Below, one piece after another: positions 24,611 to 30,766 of a stretch of DNA of 35,971 nt (position 1 is the first letter of the stretch; each line of letters starts with the position of its first letter). The stretch spans positions 1-35,971 of the forward strand of contig JAAWQX010000020.1 in NCBI GenBank assembly GCA_022800755.1, read 5' to 3'. Under the pieces are notes generated by a model. That model ran no database searches and had not been told where the DNA came from. It saw only the letters and a program-made list of their open reading frames with translations. Position numbers and translations under genes: made by a program. This DNA is from Oscillospiraceae bacterium. GTDB lineage: Bacteria > Bacillota > Clostridia > Oscillospirales > Oscillospiraceae.

Positions 24611-25573
24611 TTAATCAAACAGAGAGGAAATGGAAACTTCTTCGTAAATTCTGCGGATCGCGTCGGCAAAAATCGGCGCGACAGACAGATACTTGATTTT
24701 CCGGCTCACTTCCTGATCCGCCGGATACGGGATCGTATCCAACAGCAGCAATTCGGAGATATAACTGTCATTGATGCGGTCGATGGCCGGGCCGGACAAT
24801 ACGCCGTGGCTGGCGCAGGCGATCACGCTCTTGGCCCCGCCGATCTCGATCAGCGCTTTCGCCGCGCCGCACAGGGACCCGGCGGTATCCACCATGTCAT
24901 CCAGCAAAATGACCTTTTTGCCTTTCACATCGCCGATGATGTTCATGACCTCGGACTGGTTCGCCCGTTCCCGGCGCTTATCCACGATGGCCATATTCAG
25001 CCCCAGCTTCAGCGCGAAGCTCCGGGCCCGGGCCACGCTACCCACATCCGGGGAAACGACCATGTACTCTTCATTCCCCTGACCGATCTGCTCAATGTAG
25101 TGCTTGGCAAAAATAGGCGCGCCCATGAGATTATCCACGGGAATGTCGAAAAAGCCCTGGATCTGCGCGGCGTGCAGGTCCATGGTGAGCACCCGGTCCG
25201 CGCCGGCGCAGGTGATCAGGTTCGCCACCAGCTTGGCGGAAATGGGGTCCCGGGCCTTGGCCTTGCGGTCCTGGCGGGCGTAACCGAAATAGGGCATCAC
25301 CGCCGTGATGCGTCCCGCAGAGGCCCGGCGCATGGCGTCGATCATGACAAGCAGCTCCATCAAACTGTCGTTCACCGGCTTGCAGGTAGACTGGACAACA
25401 AACACGTCCGCGCCGCGGACCGGTTCCTCCAGCGAGATCGAACACTCGCCGTCAGCAAACTGTGTGGCCTTCACGCCGCCCAGTTTTCCTCCCACCAGCT
25501 GGCAGATAGCCGTTGCCAGCGTAGGGTTGGAATTCCCGCTGAACACTTTGATTTCCTTTCCATGAGATATCAA
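24611..25573 (-). CDS. prs: Ribose-phosphate pyrophosphokinase
   Basis: This enzyme forms PRPP from ribose 5-phosphate and ATP for nucleotide, histidine, tryptophan and NAD synthesis. It has 320 residues. MPYFGYARQDRKAKARDPIS (93-112) holds ATP-binding residues, DLHAAQIQGFFD (132-143) the conserved His134, and VILLDDMVDTAGSL (221-234) the PRPP-binding loop. The start is TTG at 25573, supported by GGGAGG 8 nt upstream; no in-frame ATG fits. It is the first gene of the prs-pth-glgCDP-psuK run. Confidence 0.95.
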   Translation of the reverse strand: MISHGKEIKVFSGNSNPTLATAICQLVGGKLGGVKATQFADGECSISLEEPVRGADVFVVQSTCKPVNDSLMELLVMIDAMRRASAGRITAVMPYFGYARQDRKAKARDPISAKLVANLITCAGADRVLTMDLHAAQIQGFFDIPVDNLMGAPIFAKHYIEQIGQGNEEYMVVSPDVGSVARARSFALKLGLNMAIVDKRRERANQSEVMNIIGDVKGKKVILLDDMVDTAGSLCGAAKALIEIGGAKSVIACASHGVLSGPAIDRINDSYISELLLLDTIPYPADQEVSRKIKYLSVAPIFADAIRRIYEEVSISSLFD

Positions 25574-25627
25574 TGGTATATCCTCCCTGTTCTGTATAGG
25601 CTGATGCCTATTCTCTTTTTCACCCCT

Positions 25628-25656
25628 ATTATAGCAAGTCTCTGCCGGAAAAGAAA
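25628..25656 (-). promoter_or_regulatory. Promoter for prs and the glycogen gene run
   Basis: On the minus strand TTTCTT (25656-25651), 17 bp, TATAAT (25633-25628). The -10 is perfect and the -35 weak. Confidence 0.55.
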
Positions 25657-25696
25657 GTATAAATTGACAAAAATACAGAAATGCTCCAATTCATTA

Positions 25697-25725
25697 TTTA
25701 CAAGTGAGGATTCTCTGTATATAAT
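25697..25725 (+). promoter_or_regulatory. Sigma-A promoter for prfB
   Basis: TTTACA (25697-25702), 17 bp, TATAAT (25720-25725), about 40 bp before the prfB ATG. Confidence 0.8.
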
Positions 25726-25766
25726 ATATGAGATTTTGAACGATACCGTAGAAAGTGGATAGCCAT

Positions 25767-26873
25767 ATGATCGAATTTGAAGAATACAAAGGAAAACTGA
25801 ACAGCCTGAAGCCCACGCTGGACAATCTTGAGGGCGCGCTGCATCTGGATGCAGCCCGGCGGGAGATTGAGGAATTGCAGCGGGCCAGCGAGCAGGAAGG
25901 CTTTTGGAACGACGTGGAAAAAAGCCAGAAATCCCAAAAGCGTCTGAAAGCGCTGGAAGCCAAATGCAATAAATACCAAAGCCTTTGCACCGCCTGGGAC
26001 GATTTGTTCACCATTTGCGAGATGGCCCTGGAGGAAAACGACGAATCCATGCTTTCAGAACTTCAAGGCGAATTCGACGCGTTCCAGGCGCAGTTGGAAG
26101 CCACCCGGCTGGAAACCCTGCTCACCGGGGAGTATGACGCCAACAACGCCATTCTCACATTCCACGCCGGTGCCGGCGGCACTGAGGCCCAGGACTGGAC
26201 GCAGATGCTTTACCGCATGTATACCCGCTGGGCTGAGCGCCACGGCTATGTGGTCAAGCTCATGGATATGCTTGAGGGCGACGAAGCCGGCATCAAGTCC
26301 GCCACCATCATGATCGAGGGCGAGAACGCCTACGGCTTCCTGAAAGGGGAAAACGGCGTACACCGTCTGGTGCGCATCTCCCCCTTTGACGCGTCTGGAC
26401 GGCGGCACACCAGCTTTTCGGCCCTAGAAGTCATGCCCGAGATCAATGAAGACAACAACATCGAGATCCGCGAGGACGATATTGAGATGCAGGTGTTCCG
26501 TTCCTCCGGCGCCGGCGGGCAAAAGGTCAACAAGACCTCCTCCGCCGTGCGTCTGATCCACAAGCCCACAGGCATCGTGGTATCCAGCCAGGTGGAGCGC
26601 AGCCAGTACCAGAACCGGGACAACTGTATGGCCATGCTCAAAGCCAAACTGGCAGAGATCAAGGAACGTGAAAACCTGGAGCGCATCGAGGATATCAAAG
26701 GCGTGCAGCAGAAAATCGAGTGGGGCAGCCAGATCCGCTCTTATGTCTTCATGCCCTATACGCTGGCAAAAGACCATCGCACAGGCTTTGAAAACGGTCA
26801 GATCAACAACGTCATGGACGGCGACATCGACGGGTTCATCAACGCATACCTGGCCATGAAAGCCGACGGCTGA
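25767..26873 (+). CDS. prfB: Peptide chain release factor 2
   Basis: RF2 recognises UAA and UGA stop codons and triggers peptide release. It has 368 residues. The stop-recognition tripeptide is SPF (205-207) in VRISPFDASGRRHTSFSAL, and the catalytic GGQ (250-252) lies in SSGAGGQKVNKTSSAVR. In many bacteria codon ~25 is an in-frame UGA bypassed by a +1 frameshift. Here the frame is continuous: the corresponding stretch reads LEGALHLDAARRE with no CTTTGA slip site, so this autoregulation is absent. I choose the ATG at 25767; an in-frame GTG at 25755 overlaps the only purine-rich ribosome site (GAAAGTGGAT). Confidence 0.96.
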   Translation: MIEFEEYKGKLNSLKPTLDNLEGALHLDAARREIEELQRASEQEGFWNDVEKSQKSQKRLKALEAKCNKYQSLCTAWDDLFTICEMALEENDESMLSELQGEFDAFQAQLEATRLETLLTGEYDANNAILTFHAGAGGTEAQDWTQMLYRMYTRWAERHGYVVKLMDMLEGDEAGIKSATIMIEGENAYGFLKGENGVHRLVRISPFDASGRRHTSFSALEVMPEINEDNNIEIREDDIEMQVFRSSGAGGQKVNKTSSAVRLIHKPTGIVVSSQVERSQYQNRDNCMAMLKAKLAEIKERENLERIEDIKGVQQKIEWGSQIRSYVFMPYTLAKDHRTGFENGQINNVMDGDIDGFINAYLAMKADG

Positions 26874-26880
26874 CCAGTAA

Positions 26881-26906
26881 AAAGCCCCGCAATGCGGGGC
26901 TTTTTT
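26881..26906 (+). terminator. prfB terminator
   Basis: AAAGCCCCGC pairs with GCGGGGCTTT (loop AAT), followed by T3 more, 8 bp after the prfB stop. Confidence 0.88.
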
Positions 26907-26929
26907 GCGTCAAATGAAAGGAAAACGCT

Positions 26930-27637
26930 ATGAAGGAGCAACTATCTCCCCTTTCCTCGGTCATAGAATGCGCGCTGAAATTCGCTATCTTCGCCGCGGC
27001 ATTTGCCGGTGTATATCTCCAAGCAGTGATCGACGGTGGCTTTTTCAAGCCCAAGATTTATTTGTACTTCACCATTATTTCAAATACGGACATCGCCTTG
27101 CTCATACTGGTTATGCTGCCGGTCCGGATCGCGGAGATTTTGTCAAAGCGGCAGATCATGCCCCGATGGCTGTATACCTTAAAGTATTTGTTTACATCCG
27201 CCCTGTTTACGACCATGGTCGTCGCTTTTGCCGTGCTGGCGCCGGCGATTAGAAGCATAGATTATATCCTCACGCCCAAAAATCTGCTCGCCCACCTGCT
27301 TGCGCCTCTGTTCGCGACATTGGATTTTCTCTTATTTGACAAGGGCTACGTGGTCAAAAAGTATTCCGTTTTGCAAAGCCTCATTCTCCCCGGCGTATTC
27401 TCATTGGTCACCTTGCTCCTATACGTGAAACGCGTTTATTATACAAACGGGACGAATTACCCCTATTTTTTCTTTGATTATCGGAGTTTGGGCTGGTTTA
27501 CCCTGTCTTTGCACAGGCCGGGTACTTTCTGGTGGCTGCTCATGGTCTCTGGCATTACGATGCTGTCCGCCTGGATCTTGCTGAAAATGAAGCGTTTGTG
27601 CGGTCGATGGCGGAACGTTTTTATCGTTTATCGATAA
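26930..27637 (+). CDS. Pr6Pr-like (FAR-17a/AIG1-related) membrane protein
   Basis: A 235-residue integral membrane protein with about six hydrophobic segments. IYLYFTIISNTDIALL, NLLAHLLAPLFATLDFLLFD and TNYPYFFFDYRSLGWF resemble the Pr6Pr/FAR-17a family, whose eukaryotic members hydrolyse fatty-acid esters of hydroxy fatty acids using conserved Thr and His residues. A bacterial role is not established. The coding region is AT-richer and less biased than its neighbours, which hints at later acquisition. AAAGGA precedes the ATG. No promoter is evident between the prfB terminator and the gene. Confidence 0.65.
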   Translation: MKEQLSPLSSVIECALKFAIFAAAFAGVYLQAVIDGGFFKPKIYLYFTIISNTDIALLILVMLPVRIAEILSKRQIMPRWLYTLKYLFTSALFTTMVVAFAVLAPAIRSIDYILTPKNLLAHLLAPLFATLDFLLFDKGYVVKKYSVLQSLILPGVFSLVTLLLYVKRVYYTNGTNYPYFFFDYRSLGWFTLSLHRPGTFWWLLMVSGITMLSAWILLKMKRLCGRWRNVFIVYR

Positions 27638-27641
27638 AATA

Positions 27642-27658
27642 TTATTGACAAACAATAA
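27642..27658. promoter_or_regulatory. Palindrome over the -35 box of the DUF2975 promoter
   Basis: TTATTG ACAAA CAATAA is a perfect 6-bp inverted repeat that contains the TTGACA -35 element. A dimeric HTH repressor bound here would block RNA polymerase. The YozG-like repressor encoded 600 bp downstream is the natural candidate, by inference. Confidence 0.55.
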
Positions 27659-27673
27659 CATTTGTGATATCCT
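27645..27673 (+). promoter_or_regulatory. Sigma-A promoter of the DUF2975/HTH operon
   Basis: TTGACA (27645-27650), 17 bp, TATCCT (27668-27673), 36 bp before the ATG. Confidence 0.75.
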
Positions 27674-27708
27674 ACCCTTGCCGGCAACCTAATATCGGAG
27701 GCAAAGGT

Positions 27709-28272
27709 ATGAAAAACTTACAAAAATTCGCGCTCGTGCTCGCAAAGTTCATGGAAGTGCTCCATTGGATCGGTGCGGCGTCCATGGCGGCGATCCTGCT
27801 CAGCGGGCTGTTCGCCCAGGATTGGCTGCTGAAGACCGTCGCCGCCTTATCTGACGGTGAATTGTCCACTTACGGCTTCTCCCTGGTGGTCATCGACGGC
27901 AGCTTCGCGCCGGATCCGCGGGCAGTCTTGCTGTTCGCCGCAGGCGGCATTGCGGTGATGTCCCTGACGGCAATGATATTCCGTAACGTGTATCTGATGC
28001 TCAAAACCGTGAGCGGCACCAATCCCCACACCCGCCGCGCAACGCCATTCCAGCACGATATGATACGCATGATTCGGGAAATCGGCATTTTCTTCCTCTC
28101 CATCCCCGCCGTGAGCCTTGTTCTAAGCATCATCGCGCGGCTGACCCTTGGCGATGGCATAGAGTTGAGCATTCAGTTGGACAGTCTGATGATGGGCATT
28201 TTCGTATTGTGCCTGACGCAGGCGTTCCGTTACGGCATGGAACTGGAACATGATGTAGATGGGTTGGTGTAA
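27709..28272 (+). CDS. DUF2975 membrane protein
   Basis: A 187-residue membrane protein with four predicted helices (about 15-37, 62-88, 115-140 and 152-175). The arrangement RNVYLMLKTVSGTNPHTRRATPFQHDMIRMIREIG between helices two and three, and the pairing with a small HTH protein, match the DUF2975/YozG pattern common in Firmicutes. The function is unknown. GGAGG precedes the ATG at 27709. The HTH gene starts 3 bp after the stop, so the two form a tight operon. Confidence 0.75.
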   Translation: MKNLQKFALVLAKFMEVLHWIGAASMAAILLSGLFAQDWLLKTVAALSDGELSTYGFSLVVIDGSFAPDPRAVLLFAAGGIAVMSLTAMIFRNVYLMLKTVSGTNPHTRRATPFQHDMIRMIREIGIFFLSIPAVSLVLSIIARLTLGDGIELSIQLDSLMMGIFVLCLTQAFRYGMELEHDVDGLV

Positions 28273-28275
28273 CAA

Positions 28276-28488
28276 ATGGGCATCGTACTGCGGTTAGACC
28301 GCGTGATGGCAGACCGGAAAATCTCTTTGAACGAACTGGCCGAACAGGTGGGCATTTCCAATGTAAATCTGTCCAAATTAAAAAATAACCGGGTCACCGC
28401 CATCCGCTTTTCCACCCTCGCCGCGATCTGTGAGGTACTGGATTGCCAGCCCGGAGACATTCTGGAATATGAAAAAGAGAGCGAGTAA
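28276..28488 (+). CDS. Small Cro/CI-type HTH repressor, YozG-like
   Basis: A 70-residue protein that is almost only a helix-turn-helix domain. The recognition region is SLNELAEQVGISNVNLSKLK (17-36), then AIRFSTLAAICEVLDCQPGDIL. This matches the YozG-type regulators that accompany DUF2975 proteins. It probably represses its own operon through the palindrome at 27642-27658. Its last codons (EKESE and stop) form the left arm of the terminator, so coding sequence and terminator overlap. Confidence 0.85.
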   Translation: MGIVLRLDRVMADRKISLNELAEQVGISNVNLSKLKNNRVTAIRFSTLAAICEVLDCQPGDILEYEKESE

Positions 28489-28502
28489 TTCGCTCTCTTT
28501 TT
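28472..28502. terminator. Bidirectional terminator overlapping two gene ends
   Basis: AAAAAGAGAGCGA (28472-28484) pairs with TCGCTCTCTTTTT (28490-28502). It lies inside the 3' end of the HTH gene and reaches the stop codon of the convergent alanyl-tRNA editing gene. Confidence 0.85.
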
Positions 28503-29649
28503 ACGTCTCAAAACACGCCCGGATGGTCGCTTCGTCGGCGTTGGCGGTGCCCTGTATCATCTCCGCAGAGCCACCGCCCTTGCCGTCGATGGCCGCGTTG
28601 ATTTCTTTCGCTTTTGCCCGCAGGTCTACTGTTTTACTGCCTAAAATATAGTGATACCCCTCCCCATCGCCGCCGGAAAATCCCGCCGCGATGCCGGAGC
28701 ACTGCTCCATAGCGGCATTGATGAGGTCCCGTAGACACAACATGTCCAAGTCCGGCTCAAAAAACAGCAGGTTCCCCTGCGTAGGCCGCAATTCCTTGAT
28801 TTTCTGCTCCGTCAGCTTCCGGTTGGCCTCCTTGAGCTTCTGCTTGAGCGCTTCATGCTCCTTCCACAGCCGGGCCACAGCCCGGGAGGCTTCCAGCGGC
28901 TTGACCGACAGCAGATTGGAGATCGAGGTCAGATTCGCGCACCGGGCGCAGTCGTCCTCCCAGGCGTCCATGCCGCACACCATCGTGATGCGGGTACCGC
29001 CCCGGTGCCGGGTCCAGGTCAGCAGCTTCACCATACCGATCTCCCCCGTGCGGGACACATGGGGCGCGCAGCAGGCGCACACGTCATAGCCCTCCACCGT
29101 CACAATACGCACATCGCCGGACAATTCCTTTTTGCTGCGATAGTCCATGGCATTTAAAGTATTCCGATCCGGGAACTCGCACCGCACCGGCACGTTTTTC
29201 CCGATAGCCAAATTGCATTCCAGCTCCACTTCATAGATCTGTCCGGCCGTCAGTTCGCCGCTGTAATCCACCGTCACACAGTCCTCGCCCATGTGGAAGC
29301 CCACATTCTCATAGCCAAAACGCTGATGGATCACCCCGGACAGCAGGTGCTCACCGGAATGGTTCTGCATCCTGCGGTGCCGCTGATTCCAGTTCAGCCG
29401 CCCTTCCACCACCGCGCCTTCCGTAAGGGGCTTGTCCGTGAAATGGATGACTTCCCCGTCCCGCTCCTTAGCGCCGGTGACCCGCGCGAGACCGAGCATC
29501 CCCGTATCCGGCGCCTGTCCGCCGCCGCCGGGGAAAAAGGCGGTCCGGTCTAAAATGACCTCATATCCCGTCTCCGCCCGGGCGCAGGAAATGACGGTCG
29601 CTGTAAAAACCGCAAGATGGCTGTCTTCATAATACAATTTCCGTGTCAT
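28501..29649 (-). CDS. Alanyl-tRNA editing protein, AlaX-L type
   Basis: This free-standing editing protein is related to the AlaRS editing domain and hydrolyses Ser- or Gly-tRNA(Ala). It has 382 residues. Zinc ligands are HSGEH (His97 and His101) and CCAPH (Cys193 and His197), both typical of AlaRS/ThrRS second additional domains. FFPGGGGQAPDTG (38-50) matches the AlaX N-terminus. A coiled coil (about 265-300, KEHEALKQKLKEANRKLTEQ) leads to a C-terminal DHHA1-like domain ending in GGGSAEMIQG, so this is the long form. The start is the ATG at 29649 with AGGAG 7 nt upstream. The frame stays open far upstream, antisense to the apbE gene, but has no ribosome site there. Confidence 0.9.
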   Translation of the reverse strand: MTRKLYYEDSHLAVFTATVISCARAETGYEVILDRTAFFPGGGGQAPDTGMLGLARVTGAKERDGEVIHFTDKPLTEGAVVEGRLNWNQRHRRMQNHSGEHLLSGVIHQRFGYENVGFHMGEDCVTVDYSGELTAGQIYEVELECNLAIGKNVPVRCEFPDRNTLNAMDYRSKKELSGDVRIVTVEGYDVCACCAPHVSRTGEIGMVKLLTWTRHRGGTRITMVCGMDAWEDDCARCANLTSISNLLSVKPLEASRAVARLWKEHEALKQKLKEANRKLTEQKIKELRPTQGNLLFFEPDLDMLCLRDLINAAMEQCSGIAAGFSGGDGEGYHYILGSKTVDLRAKAKEINAAIDGKGGGSAEMIQGTANADEATIRACFET

Positions 29650-29674
29650 GTCCGCTCTCCTTTTCCATGGTATC

Positions 29675-29703
29675 AGCATAGCGTGGTTGACGCGGAAAGT
29701 CAA
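29675..29703 (-). promoter_or_regulatory. Sigma-A promoter of the alanyl-tRNA editing gene
   Basis: On the minus strand TTGACT (29703-29698), 17 bp, TATGCT (29680-29675). It overlaps the divergent apbE promoter. Confidence 0.65.
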
Positions 29704-29716
29704 GGGATGGTATAAT
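29687..29716 (+). promoter_or_regulatory. Sigma-A promoter of apbE-recG
   Basis: TTGACG (29687-29692), 18 bp, TATAAT (29711-29716), about 35 bp before the apbE ATG. Confidence 0.75.
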
Positions 29717-29751
29717 TCCCATATCTTTCGTATGATGAAAACAGGTGCGCT

Positions 29752-30753
29752 ATGAATCTCATAAAACGACTTTTCCTTTTGGTCCTGTTGTGTCTGCTCC
29801 TGGCAGGCTGCGGACCCAAAGCGGTGCAAAAAGAAATTTTCGCCATGGACACGGTCATGAGCTTCACCGCTTACGGCGAGCACGCCGAACAAGCCCTGAA
29901 TGACGCGGTCACGGAGATCAACCAAATCGAACGCGAACTGGACCCGGAACTGAGCAGCAGCACAGTCTACCAGATCAACCACGCCGAAGGCGAAGCGGTA
30001 GATATCTCCGAGTTCATGTTCGCCATGACGCAAACGGCCCAGAGCGTATCCGCTCTTACCGACGGCGCACTGGACCTGACTGTCTACCCCGCCGTCAAAG
30101 CCTGGGGCTTTGTCGACGGGCAGCATACCGTCCCCACCCAGGAAACCCTGGACGCGCTCAAACCGCTGATAGACAGCAATGCCATTTCCTGCCGGGATAA
30201 CTCCATCCGCCTCCCGGCTGGTATGGCGCTGAGTTACGGTGCCGTGGCAAAAGGCGCGGCCTCTGACCGTGCCTGCGGCATCCTGCGGGATGCGGGCGTG
30301 GAAAGCGCCATCATTTCTCTGGGAGGAAATGTGCAGACTCTGGGCATGAAGCCGGATGGCTCCAACTGGAATGTCGCCGTGCAGGACCCCAATGACCCCG
30401 CCGGACGGCTGGGCGTTTTGTCTGTGGGCGAGACTGCAGTTGTTACCAGTGGCAGTTACCAGCGGTATTTTGAGCAGGACGGCAAGGTCTACCACCACAT
30501 TTTAAACCCCCACACCCTCGCCCCCGCTGACAGCGGTCTGGTGTCCGTCACCATCGTGTGCGGCAGCGGTACCTTGGCAGATTGCCTGTCCACCGCACTT
30601 TTTGTGCTGGATGAAGACGGCGCTATCGATTATTGGCGCGGACACGGTGGGTTTGACATGCTCCTGGTAACAGAGGACAACCGCGTGCTGCTCACGGAAA
30701 ACCTGACGCTCACCGACCGAAACGAGGCCTATCAATACGAGATCATCCGGTAA
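29752..30753 (+). CDS. apbE: FAD:protein FMN transferase lipoprotein
   Basis: This enzyme covalently attaches FMN from FAD to Thr or Ser residues of extracytoplasmic flavoproteins such as RnfG/RnfD or NqrC. It has 333 residues, with a lipoprotein signal and lipobox LLAGC (Cys20). Family motifs are FAMDTVMSFTAYG (30-42), LDLTVYPAVKAWGF, GGNVQTLG, VYHHILNPHT and TLADCLSTALFVL (metal-binding region). The usual D-L/F-G-x-I/V-x-KG motif reads SYGAVAKGAASD here, so the conserved first Asp is Ser. AGGTG precedes the ATG. recG follows after 13 bp. The client flavoprotein is not in the window. Confidence 0.9.
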   Translation: MNLIKRLFLLVLLCLLLAGCGPKAVQKEIFAMDTVMSFTAYGEHAEQALNDAVTEINQIERELDPELSSSTVYQINHAEGEAVDISEFMFAMTQTAQSVSALTDGALDLTVYPAVKAWGFVDGQHTVPTQETLDALKPLIDSNAISCRDNSIRLPAGMALSYGAVAKGAASDRACGILRDAGVESAIISLGGNVQTLGMKPDGSNWNVAVQDPNDPAGRLGVLSVGETAVVTSGSYQRYFEQDGKVYHHILNPHTLAPADSGLVSVTIVCGSGTLADCLSTALFVLDEDGAIDYWRGHGGFDMLLVTEDNRVLLTENLTLTDRNEAYQYEIIR

Positions 30754-30766
30754 AGGAGGCACGCTC

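Noticed and set aside
29650-30498. Upstream extension of the alanyl-tRNA editing frame to 665 residues
   Set aside because: It is antisense to apbE, has no ribosome site, and family similarity begins only at the ATG at 29649.
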